Under the pieces are notes generated by a model. That model worked only from the letters and a program-made list of their open reading frames with translations, searched no databases and had not been told where the DNA came from. From positions 36,894-100,893 of the forward strand of contig JAOSKI010000004.1 of the NCBI GenBank assembly GCA_027493675.1: a stretch of 64,000 nt of DNA, read 5' to 3'. Below are positions 36,231-46,893 of this stretch, one piece after another (position 1 is the first letter of the stretch; each line of letters begins with the position of its first letter). The stretch is from Microthrixaceae bacterium (GTDB lineage: Bacteria > Actinomycetota > Acidimicrobiia > Acidimicrobiales > Microtrichaceae). Position numbers and translations under genes: made by a program.

Positions 36231-37741
36231 ATGATGGAACCGACTCCCGGTGACCTGGCCGGCACATCCGAGGCCACCTCGTTGGCAGACCCGACGAGCC
36301 GTCGCAGGGCCGGGGACGGCTCCCGGTGGTCAACGCCTACAGCAGCGAACTCGCCAGGCTCGACGCAGTGGCGACCATCGACGCGCTCGATGCAGGTGAG
36401 CTGTCGGCTCGTGAGGTGGTGACCGCCGCGGTGCAAGCGCGCGCGACGTCGACCCGGATCTCGGAGCGGTCATGTTCGAGCGCTACGAGGCCGCGCTGTC
36501 GGGCGTGTCCGACAGGCGCAGCGGCCGCGGGTCCTTCGAGGCGCTGCCGACGTTCATCAAGGACATGGTCCCCGTAGCCGGTCTGCCGAGCACCTGGGGT
36601 GCCGCAGCACTCGCCGGTGCACCCCCGCAGAAGCGGACCCGGGGTGTGGCCCGCGACATCCAGGAGATGGGCATGGTGCTCCTCGGCACGTCGACGATGC
36701 CCGAATGGGGGTTCGTGCCCTCCACGGAGTTCCCGCAGCGGCCTCCTACGCGCAACCCGTGGAACGCCGCAGCGCACCATCGGCGGCTCCTCCGGTGGCG
36801 CCGCCGCGCTGGTCGCGTCAGGGGTTGTGCCGGTGGCGCACGCGGTCGACGGCGGCGGGTCCACCCGGATCCCCGCGGCGTGCGGGGGCCTGGTCGGCCT
36901 CAAGCCCAGCCTCGGGCGCCTGAGACGCCACGCCGACGAGAGGAACCTGCCGTTGTCGATCTCGGTCGACGGCGTGGTGTCGCGCACCTTGCGCGACACC
37001 GCCCGGTTCTACGCCGAGATGGAGCGGGTGTTCCGGCCACGGTCGATGGTCCCCCATGGGAGAGGTGACCGGGCCACCTTCGAGGAGGTTGCGCATCGGT
37101 GTGCTGGGGGAGATCCCCGGGGTCGCGGGCATCGACGCACCGACCCGGTCGACCCTGGATTGGACTGCGGAGCTCCTGGCCGACCTCGGCCACCACGTCG
37201 AACCGACGACGGTGCCCGTCGAGCCCGAGCAGTTCCGTGAGGACTTCATCTTCTACTACCGGTTCCTCGTGTTCATGGCCACCAACACCGCACGGATCGT
37301 GCACGGTCCCCACTACGACAAGCTCCGAGGCTCACGACGTTCTCCCAGGGCATGGCGGCGTCGTTTCGCGCCGAGCCCACCCGGATCGTGGCCGTGTCAC
37401 GCAGGCTCCGCCGGGTCCGCTCCCTGATCGCCGAGTTCAACCGGGACCTCGACGTGCTGTTGAGCCCCACGGTCGCCACGGTCGCTCCGCCGCTCGGTCA
37501 CCTCGGCGCTGATGTCGCGTACGAGCCGTTGTTGGAGCGCATAGCGGCCTGGATGCCTTACACGCCGTTGGCGAACGCGGGTGGCACGCCGTCGATCACG
37601 GTTCCGATGGGCTTCGACGACGAGACCCACCTGCCGGTCGGCGCGATGCTCTCGGGGAACTTCGGTGCCGACGCGTTGCTGGTGCAGCTCGCACTCGAGC
37701 TCGAAGAGGCCCGTCCCTGGGATCTCGCGGTGCTCTGTTGA
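36231..37741 (+). CDS. Amidase (amidase-signature family), frameshifted
   Basis: [75 protein letters not shown]. Confidence 0.9.
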
Positions 37742-38035
37742 GCGGCGTGGCCGCATGGCCGCGGTGACCTGCGGGCTCTCGTATTTGGGTCCGCCCCGCG
37801 GGCGTGTCCCGCGAACCCCAGGGGCCGCCCCGCCGCTTCCGACACATCCTCCACCCCGAAGCTCGAACTACACGGCTGTCGTACCAGTTGGCTACCAAGA
37901 GCGTGCGCCAATAGGTCACGTCTCACCTGGCTCGATCGTGGCGGCTACGCCGCCATACCCCCCTGTCACATTGGAGCGTCCGCCTACCGGCGGAAGCTCT
38001 AAGTGATGTCGGAATAGTAGTCACCCGAGGCCGCT

Positions 38036-38066
38036 CTCCTACTAATCTGACATCAACTAGTAGGAG
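38036..38066. promoter_or_regulatory. Inverted repeat upstream of fic gene (9-bp arms)
   Basis: ctcctacta-N13-tagtaggag; nested tgatgtc/gacatca arms (38004-38010/38049-38055); 6 bp before ATG 38073. Confidence 0.55.
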
Positions 38067-38072
38067 ATTGAC

Positions 38073-39412
38073 ATGAAGCTGCCTGCGACTCCGCCGGACC
38101 TGAGCGAGCTCCTCGTCGAGGCCACGCGAGAGGACCCCACCTTCCTGATCGGTGCCCGCCCCGTCGACGACAAGGGCAGATACCTGCACTGGGATGAGAT
38201 GCGGCATCGGAAGCCACCCGAAGGGCTCTCGCATCAGCGGTGGTGGCTGTCGACTGCCTTCGCACGCCACAGCATGGCGCAGAGCTTCCGCTGATGGGGA
38301 CCGACGGCCGGCCGTTCCGGTTCAGCAACGTCGATGCAGTTCAGAAGCTTGTTCACCTGATCGACCAGCAGGCCGGCGGGCAGATTCTCGCGGACGAGGT
38401 CGTGACGAACCTTCGCTCCAGCAATCGCTATCTGGTCAGTTCTCTCATCGAGGAGGCGATCACCTCCAGCCAACTCGAGGGCGCCAGCATCACGAGGCGC
38501 GTCGCGAAGGAGTTGCTGCAAACGGGACGGGCGCCACGCGGACGAAGTGAGCAGATGATCGTCAACAACTTCGCAGCGATGCAGGTCGCCCAGGAGATCG
38601 CTGATCGACCACTGGACGTTGAGACCGTGCTGAGCCTTCACGAGACGGTGACAGCCGACGCTCTGGACGATCCTGCGGACGCAGGGCGCATCCAAGGCCC
38701 CGGCGAGGAACGCATCGCGCTGTTCTGGCCGCAGGACAACACCCTGCTGCACCGCCCCCCGCCGGCTGATCAGCTGCCGGACCGTCTACAAGGGATGTGT
38801 GCGTTCGCCAACGGCCAGGAGATCGACGGCTTCATCCACCCGGTTGTGCGGGCGATCATCGTTCACTTCTGGCTCGCGTACGACCACCCTTTCGTGGATG
38901 GAAACGGCCGTACGGCCAGGGCGCTCTTCTACCGTTCGATGTTGCACGAGGGCTACTGGCTGACCCAGTACCTCTCCATCTCCAGCATCCTCAAGAAGGC
39001 ACCCGCCAGGTACGCGAAGTCGTACCTCTACTCCGAGACCGACGACAACGACATCACCTACTTCGTGATCTACCAGCTCGAGGTGATCAAGCGGGCCATC
39101 GACAGCCTGCACGACTACCTGCGACGCAAGATCGAGGAGACCCGCGACATCGAGGTCCTGATCAGCGGCTCGTCGCACCTCAACCATCGCCAGATCACCG
39201 TCGTCGGCGAAGCTCTGCGCGACCCGGGCGAGCCTTTCACGATCACCGCACAGCAGCGACGTCACGGGGTCACCTACCAGTCCGCCCGAACCGATCTCCT
39301 CGGTCTCGAGAGCCTTGGGCTGTTCAGCAAGCAGCGAGTCGGGAAGAAGTTCGTCTTCCGGGCGACGCCGGACCTACTTGATCGACTGCGTGCGATGGGC
39401 AGTGGTTCCTGA
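38073..39412 (+). CDS. Fic-family protein (Fic N + FIDO), frameshift ~38.24 kb
   Basis: HPFVDGNGRTAR catalytic motif; TSSQLEG inhibitory-helix-like motif ([S/T]xxxE[G/N]). Confidence 0.9.
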
Positions 39413-39531
39413 CGCTGGTGCAGGTGGCGTGCCGTCACACTGGTGGTGTGGAGGGTGGGCATGTGTCCGGGGCATCCACCGGTGCTGCCGTAGAGTCGCT
39501 TGCACAGGATCGCCGGCGAGGAAGCAGGGGC

Positions 39532-41095
39532 ATGACCAAGGAAGCGCAACGCCGCCGAGTTGCACAAGACGATCTGGCAGATCGCGAACGACCTGCGGGG
39601 CAGCGTTGACGGCTGGGACTTCAAGCAGTACGTGCTCGGGATGCTGTTCTACCGGTTCATCTCGGAGAACCTCGCCGCCTACATCGACGAACACGAGCGC
39701 AAGGCCGGTTCGCCCGAGTTCGACTACGCCCGTCTCAGCGACGACGAGGCCGAGTTCGGCCGGGCCGAGACGGTCGCCGAGAAGGGCTTCTTCATCCTGC
39801 CCAGCGAGCTGTTCGCAAACGTGCGGCGCCGTGCCCACGACGACGAGAACCTGAACGAGACCCTCGAGCGGGTCTTCCACAACATCGAAGGCTCCGCTGT
39901 GGGCACCGACAGCGAGCACGACATGAAGGGCCTCTTCGACGACCTGGATGTCAACAGCTCCAAGCTCGGGCCGACGGTGGCCAAGCGCAACGAGAGGCTG
40001 GTGAAGCTCCTCGACGCGATCGGTGACCTGGCGCTGGGTGACTTCGCGGACAATACGATCGACGCGTTCGGCGACGCGTACGAGTACCTGATGACGATGT
40101 ACGCGTCCAGCGCCGGCAAGTCAGGAGGCGAGTTCTTCACACCCCAGGAGGTCTCCGAGCTGCTCGCCCGGATCACGGTGGTGGGCAAGACCGAGGTGAA
40201 CAAGGTCTACGACCCGGCGTGCGGCTCCGGGTCGCTGCTTCTGAAGTTCGCCAAGGTCCTCGGCGCGGACAACGTGCGGCAGGGCTTCTTCGGCCAGGAG
40301 ATCAACCTCACGACCTACAACCTGTGCCGGATCAACATGTTCCTGCACGACGTCAACTTCGAGCGCTTCGACATCGCACACGGCGACACGTTGATCGACC
40401 CGGCCCACTGGGACGACGAGCCGTTCGAGGCGATCGTGTCGAACCCGCCGTACTCCACCCGCTGGGAGGGTGACGCCAACCCACTGCTGATCAACGACCC
40501 CCGATACGCTCCGGCCGGGGTGCTGGCCCCGAAAGCCAAGGCCGACCTGGCCTTCACGATGCACATGCTGAGCTGGCTGGCGGTGAACGGCACAGCGGCG
40601 ATCGTCGAGTTCCCCGGTGTGCTGTACCGCAGCGGAGCGGAGAAGAAGATCCGCAGGTACCTGATCGACAACAACTACGTCGACACGGTGATCCAGCTGC
40701 CGGCGGACCTGTTCTTCGGCACGACGATCGCCACGTGTGTGATCGTCCTCAAGAAGTCCAAGGCCGACAACTCGACGTTGTTCATCGACGCGTCGGCGCA
40801 GTTCGTCCGGGCGGGCAACAAGAACAAGCTCACCGCGGAGAACCAGCAGGCCGTCCTCGACGCGTTCGTCGGACGGGCCGATGTAGACCACTTCGCCCGT
40901 CTGGTCGACAACTCCGAGATCGCAGACAACGACTACAACCTGTCGGTGTCGTCCTACGTCGAGGAGGAAGACACCCGCGAACCGGTCGACATCGTCGAGC
41001 TCAACGCCGAGATCGCCCGCATCGTCGCCAGACAACAGGAGCTGCGAGCGGCGATCGACGAGATCGTGGCGGACCTGGAGGGTGTCGAGCAGTGA
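39532..41095 (+). CDS. hsdM: Type I restriction-modification system methyltransferase subunit (HsdM)
   Basis: GEFFTPQEVSELLARI, VYDPACGSGSLLLK, IVSNPPYSTRW; N-terminal indel near 39.55 kb. Confidence 0.95.
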
Positions 41096-41130
41096 ACATG
41101 CTGTCCGCCCGGAGTCGGAGGCGAAGGCGA

Positions 41131-41156
41131 TGTACATCTATGTACAGCGATGTACA
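41131..41156 (+). promoter_or_regulatory. Three TGTACA palindromes at exact 10-bp spacing just before the Phd-like antitoxin
   Basis: cgaTGTACAtctaTGTACAgcgaTGTACAatct; hexamers at 41131, 41141, 41151; ATG at 41165. Confidence 0.75.
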
Positions 41157-41164
41157 ATCTGTCC

Positions 41165-41455
41165 ATGATGTCGATGAGCGTCAGCACCGCACGATCAGAG
41201 CTGCACAAGCTGCTCGACGCAGTCGAGCGCGGCGAGGAGGTGACGCTGACCCGGCACGGGTCTGCGGTCGCGGTGGTCGTGAGGCCCGATCTCCTTCGCG
41301 CCCGGCGCGCCGATGCCGTCTTTGCGACCGCGGCCCACGTCGCCGAGCTGGTCGCCGCCGGTCGCAGCCGACCACTTTCGGATGATCGCGGGATTTCTGC
41401 CGATCGGGCCGAGGAGCTCGTCGCTGAAGTCCGCGCCGGTCGTTCCGGTCGGTGA
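41165..41455 (+). CDS. Phd/YefM-type antitoxin (type II TA)
   Basis: MMSMSVSTARSELHKLLDAVERGEEVTLTRHGSAVAVVVRPDLL. Confidence 0.85.
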   Translation: MMSMSVSTARSELHKLLDAVERGEEVTLTRHGSAVAVVVRPDLLRARRADAVFATAAHVAELVAAGRSRPLSDDRGISADRAEELVAEVRAGRSGR

Positions 41456-41470
41456 GCTCACATCACTGCG

Positions 41471-41887
41471 ATGGATTCCTTCGACGCCGACGTGCTCATC
41501 TATGCGGCCGTGCCAGGCCATCCCGCTCGGCGAACCGGTTCGGGCGTTGTTCCGGCGAGCGGACGACGATCCAGGTGAGCCGTTCGCCGGCGTCGGATCA
41601 GTCCTGCTCGTGCCTGAGGTCCTGTCCAAGCCCCTGCGCGACGAAGCACAAGGCGAGTTGGAGGCCCTCACGGACCTGCTCGGACGGCTCCAGTTGTTGC
41701 CGGTGGACCCGGTGACCGCGGAGATCGCGTCTGCGCTGGCTTCGCGCTACCGACTGCCGCGGCCGATGCCGTTCACCTGGCCACTGCTGTCTCGGCCGGT
41801 GCCGACCGATTCATCACCGACAACTCGGCCGACTTCGTCGACTCCATCACCGAGATCGCCATCACCCACCCATCGGACCTCGCATGA
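41471..41887 (+). CDS. PIN-domain toxin (frameshifted)
   Basis: MDSFDADVLIYAAVPGHP..GEPVRALFRR..VLLVPEVLSKPLRDEAQGELEALTDLLGRLQLLPVDPVTAEIASALASRYRL + ADAVHLATAVSAGADRFITDNSADF. Confidence 0.8.
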
Positions 41888-43067
41888 GCCGCATCGACAA
41901 CCTGATCCGTGAGCTATGCCCCGAACGGTGTGGAGTACCGCGCGTTGGGTGAGATTCAGCGAACAGCGCGGAATGGCATGCGGAAGACCGACTTCGCTGA
42001 TGCAGGAGTGGGCTGCATCCTACTACGGCCAGATCAACACGTACTACGGGACTGGGTTGACGGAGACGATCTCCTGCATCCCGCCGGAGAACCTTCCTAA
42101 CTTGATGGGCGAAGGACCGGGATCATCGTGATCAACACGAGCGAGAACCTCGACGACGTCTGCAAGGCGGTGGCCTGGTAGGCGACGGTCAGATCGTGAC
42201 GGGCGGGCGAAGCCCCCGTTCAGTCTATCGCACGACCAAGATCGAAGTACCTCCTCCTACTTCCTCCAGACGGCGCAGTTCCATGCGGAGAAGAAGCGAC
42301 ATGCGACGGGGACGAAGGTCATCGACGTGTCAGCGAAGCGCCTCGCCAAGATCCGGATTCCGGTGCCGCCGATGGAGGTGCAGCGGGAGATCGTTCGTGT
42401 GCTGGACTTGTTCCAGTCGCTGGAAGCGGAGCTGGAAGCGGAGCTGGAAGCACGCCGCCGCCAGTACGCCCACTACCGCGACTCCCTCGTCCGGTTCGAT
42501 CGAGGCACGCCAATCATTGGTAGGTGGGCAAGGTCTGCCGACATGCGATGAACCCGGGCGCATGACGCCCTGCACCAAGTGGGCTCAGCGCAGCCGTATC
42601 CCTCACGGCGCCCTCATCCGTCGACTTCGTGAGTGAATGGCATTCGAGGGTGACGTTTCTGTTGACCACCCACGATGGCGCCACCTGCTTGGTCATCGGC
42701 CGCCAATTGCGCTTGTGCGGGAACGTAAGCGGGTTGCCGGACGGTTCATCAGCCACTGAGCACGCAGTGAGTTCCCGTCTACGCCGAAGATCGCATCGCA
42801 TCGACATGGAGACCTACCTGAACTCGATTGATCATCACCCTGGGTCTCAGGAGGACGAAGTCAGCGCAACTGGGCCAGCGTCGTTTGAACCGCATCCCGA
42901 TTCCACGCCCGCCTCTGCCTGAGCAGGAGCGGATCGTTTCGATCCTGGACAACTTCGACGCGCTGGTGAACGACCTGTCGGTCGGGCTTCCTGCCGAGCT
43001 GGCGGCTCGCCGCAAGCAGTACGAGCACTACCGGGATCGGCTGTTGAGCTTCGACGAAGCTGCGTGA
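41884..43067 (+). CDS. hsdS: Type I restriction-modification specificity subunit (HsdS), heavily frameshifted, second TRD eroded or replaced
   Basis: [96 protein letters not shown]; second half [58 protein letters not shown]. Confidence 0.85.
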
Positions 43068-43115
43068 CCGCCCACCGCCGGCGTGTGTAGCCTTGTGTGT
43101 AAGGAGGTGCACATC

Positions 43116-43342
43116 ATGGCGACGAACCTGCGATCGACCCCGAACTCTTGGAGCGTGCCCTCGCGATCGGCGAAGAGAAGACCAAGAAGGCGACGGTGAC
43201 CGTTGCGCTGGAGGAGTACATCGCCCGCCGCGCCCAGGCACGAATCCTCGAATCTCGCGGCAAGTTCGACGACTGGGACCCAGACTACGACTACAAGGAA
43301 GAGCGGCGTAGTCGAGACCGCAAGCTGGGCTTGCTCGATTGA
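43116..43342 (+). CDS. VapB-like antitoxin (one indel near start)
   Basis: MATNL..IDPELLERALAIGEEKTKKATVTVALEEYIARRAQARILESRGKFDDWDPDYDYKEERRSRD; RBS aaggagg. Confidence 0.8.
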
Positions 43343-43746
43343 GCACCGTTCTCGTCGACACCAGCGCCTGGTCACGGTTCTACCGCAGCGACATCCCCGA
43401 GACCGACCCATACGTCTCAGCAGTGCAGCATGAGATCGCGGCACGCGGGGTCGTGACCACTGGCGTCGTCTACCTCGAGCTCCTGCGAGGGTTCACGCAA
43501 TCCGGCACCAAGGAAGAGATCCATCGGCAGTTCGACTCCGTGCCGTTCATCGAGCCGAGACGCGCCGACTACGCCGGGGCAGCAGAGCTCGGCACACGTT
43601 GCCGTCGGGCCGGTGTGCAGCTCGGCGCGGTCGACGCCCTCATCGCACAGGTCTGCATCGCCAACGACCTCACCCTGCTCACCGCGGATGGTGACTTCGT
43701 GCACGCCGCTCGGCATGTCCCGCTGAAGCTCTGGGCGCCGACATGA
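43339..43746 (+). CDS. VapC-like PIN-domain toxin (intact)
   Basis: STVLVDTSAWSRFYRSD...VVYLELLRGF...GAVDALIAQVCIANDLTLLTADGDFVHAARHVPLKLW. Confidence 0.9.
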   Translation: MSTVLVDTSAWSRFYRSDIPETDPYVSAVQHEIAARGVVTTGVVYLELLRGFTQSGTKEEIHRQFDSVPFIEPRRADYAGAAELGTRCRRAGVQLGAVDALIAQVCIANDLTLLTADGDFVHAARHVPLKLWAPT

Positions 43747-46700
43747 GCCTCAGGACGACGACCGACGGCGCAGCGCCCCGCTACGAACCGATCGCGATCA
43801 GCGCCGAGAGCACCGTCGTCGCCGAGTTCGTCCCCGACCCCTCAGCAGATGCGGGCTACCAGTCCGAGGCCGATCTCGAACGGGCCTTCGTCGCCCTACT
43901 TCAGGAGCAGGCCTACGAGTACCTGCCGATTACCAGCGAAGCGGAGCTGATCGCCAACCTGCGGACCCAGCTCGAAGCACTCAACGGCATCGAGTTCTCC
44001 GACACCGAGTGGGAGCGGTTCTTCGGCGAGCGGATCGCCGGTGAAAAGGACGGCGTGATCGACAAGACGACCCGGATCCAGGAGGACCACGTCCAGCTCC
44101 TGCGCCGCGACGACGGAACGACGAAGAACGTCGCGCTGATCGACAAGACCAACGTCCACAACAACCGGCTCCAGGTCATCAACCAGTACGAGGTCACCGG
44201 CACCTACGCCAACCGCTACGACGTCACGGTCCTCGTGAACGGCCTGCCGATGGTGCACGTCGAGCTCAAGCGCCGCGGGGTCGACATCCGAGAGGCGTTC
44301 AACCAGATCGACCGGTACCAGCGCGACAGCTTCTGGGCCGGATCAGGGCTGTTCGAGTACGTGCAGCTCTTCGTGATCAGCAACGGCACGCTCACCAAGT
44401 ACTACAGCAACACGGTGCGCACCCGGCACCTCGATGAGCGCTCGGGTGCCAAGCGGGCCCGCAAGACCTCCAACAGCTTCGCGTTCACGAGCTGGTGGGC
44501 CGACGCCACCAACCGCCCGATCGAGGACCTCGCCGGGTTCGCCAAGACGTTCTTCGCCCGCCACACCCTGCTCAACGTCCTCACCCGCTACTGCGTGCTG
44601 ACCGCGGATCGCACGCTGCTCGTGATGCGCCCCTACCAGATCGTGGCCACCGAGCAGATCCTGCAACGGATCCAGGTGTCCACCAACTACAAGCAGTGGG
44701 GCACCGTGGCCGCCGGCGGCTACGTCTGGCACACCACCGGTTCGGGCAAGACTCTCACCAGCTTCAAGACCGCCCAACTCGCGACCAGGCTCGCGGGTGT
44801 CGACAAGGTGCTGTTCGTCGTGGACCGCAAGGACCTCGACTACCAGACGATGAAGGAGTACGACCGATTCCAGAAGGGTGCGGCCAACTCCAACACGTCG
44901 ACCAGGATCCTCAAAGCCCAGCTCGAGGACCCCGCGGCGCGGATCATCATCACCACGATCCAGAAGCTCGCCACCTTCATCAAGGCGAACAAGGGCCACG
45001 AGATCTTCCACGGCCACGTCGTGGTCATCTTCGACGAGTGCCACCGATCCCAGTTCGGCGACATGCACACGGCGATCACCAAGGCGTTCAAGCGCTACCA
45101 CCTCTTCGGCTTCACCGGCACCCCGATCTTCGCCGCCAACTCGGGTAGCGGTGGCAACCCGCAGCTACGCACCACCGAACAGGCCTTCGGCGACAAGCTG
45201 CACACCTACACGATCGTCGACGCGATCACCGACCGCAACGTCCTGCCGTTCCGCATCGACTACGTGAACACGATCAAGATGCCCGAGGCGATCGCGGACA
45301 AGCAGGTGAGCGCGATCGACAAGGAGAAGGCGCTGCTCGCGCCCGAACGAATCGCGCAGGTCGTCGCCTACATCCGCGAGCACTTCGACCAGAAGACCAA
45401 GCGGGCCTCGCACTACTCCCTGTCCGGCAGGCGCGTCCGCGGCTTCAACTCGCTGCTGGCTACCGCGTCGATCGACGCGGCCAAGCGCTACTACAACCAG
45501 TTCGCCCTCCAACAGGAGGGGCTGCCGACCGACCAACGGCTCAAGGTCGGCCTCATCTACAGCTTCGCCCCCAACGAGGCCATCGACGACGATCTGCTCC
45601 CCGAGGAGGACCCCGACCCCGACGGGCTCACCTTGGAGTCACGTGAGTTCCTCGAACACGCGATCCAGGACTACAACGACCTGTTCGCCACCAGCTTCGA
45701 CACCACAGCGGACAAGTTCGAGAACTACTACAAGGACCTGTCTCTGCGTCTGAGAAACCGTGAGATCGACCTGGTGATCGTGGTCAACATGTTCCTCACC
45801 GGCTTCGACGCCACCACGCTCAACACGTTGTGGGTCGACAAGAACCTGCGGTCCCACGGGCTCATCCAGGCCTACTCACGGACCAACCGGATCCTCAACT
45901 CCGTCAAGACCTTCGGCAACATCGTCAGCTTCCGTGACCTGGAACAGGAGACCAACGACGCCATCGCCCTGTTCGGCAACCCCGACGCCCGAGGCATCGT
46001 GCTGCTCAAGCCGTACGCGGAGTACCACGACGAGTACGCCGCACGGGTCGCCGAGCTGCGGGCCGAGTACCCGCTCGGTCGACTGATCGTCGGCGAGGAG
46101 GCCCAGAAGGCGTTCATCGCCCTGTTCGGATCGATCCTCCGGCTGCGCAACATCCTTGGCGTCCTTCGACGACTTCGCGGGCAACGAGATCCTCACACCT
46201 CGGGAGATGCAGGACTACCAGAGCATCTACCTCCACCTCTACCAGGAGTTCCGCGCCCAGAGCGACGCCGACAAGGAGCCGATCCACGAGGAGGTCGTGT
46301 TCGAGATCGAGCTGATCAAACAGGTCGAGATCAACGTCGACTACATCCTGATGCTCGTCGAGCAGCACCGCGAGGCCAAGGGCGACGGCGCCGACAAGGA
46401 GATCCGCGCAGACATCAACCGTGCGGTCGCCTCCAGCCCCTCGCTGCGCAACAAGCGCGACCTCATCGAGGAGTTCGTCGACTCGCTGTCGGCCACCGCC
46501 GAAGTCGACGCGGCCTGGGCGGCGTTCGTCGCGGCGAAGCGCACCGAGGAGCTCGGCCGGATCATCGCCGAGGAGGGCCTCGACCCGGCCGCCACCCGCG
46601 CCTTCGTCGACGCGGCCTTCCGCGACGGATCGATCCAGTCGAGCGGCACGGCGATCACCGAGGTCCTCCCGCGGGTCTCCCGCTTCGGGTCGGACGGCGG

Positions 46701-46773
46701 TCACGCCGCGAAGAAGCGGACCGTGCTCGCCAGGCTCGGCGAGTTCTTCGACCGTTTCTTCGGCCTCAGCTGA
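43743..46773 (+). CDS. hsdR: Type I restriction-modification restriction subunit (HsdR), frameshift ~46.15 kb
   Basis: VWHTTGSGKTLTSFKTAQL (motif I), IFDECHRSQFG (DEAD/H-type), FTGTPIF; ATG overlaps vapC stop. Confidence 0.95.
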
Positions 46774-46797
46774 TCGCGTGGCACTGCCACTTGCCCA

Positions 46798-46870
46798 TGG
46801 AATCCAGGACCCGAGAGGAGAATCGAACTCCTGACGTGCTGTTTGCAGGTCGTGGGTCGAGTGCCCACCC
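46798..46870 (-). repeat. tRNA 3'-end-like repeat, copy A
   Basis: tggaatccaggacccgagaggagaatcgaactcctgac...gtgggtcgagtgcccaccc; contains T-arm aggag-aatcgaa-ctcct on reverse strand but no full cloverleaf. Confidence 0.6.
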
Positions 46871-46893
46871 GTCGGTCTGTTGGGGTCCCGCGC

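Noticed and set aside
37760-37950. Possible tRNA-like sequence (ggtagccaactggtac...gttcgagctt on -)
   Set aside because: Short resemblance only; no paired cloverleaf.
42629-42830. Insertion-sequence fragment inside hsdS
   Set aside because: Sequence is unexplained and could be an IS remnant, but no transposase motif or terminal repeats were identified.
46798-46870. Complete tRNA gene
   Set aside because: T-arm and acceptor-like tail are present, but no matching anticodon stem, D-arm or 5' acceptor strand could be found.
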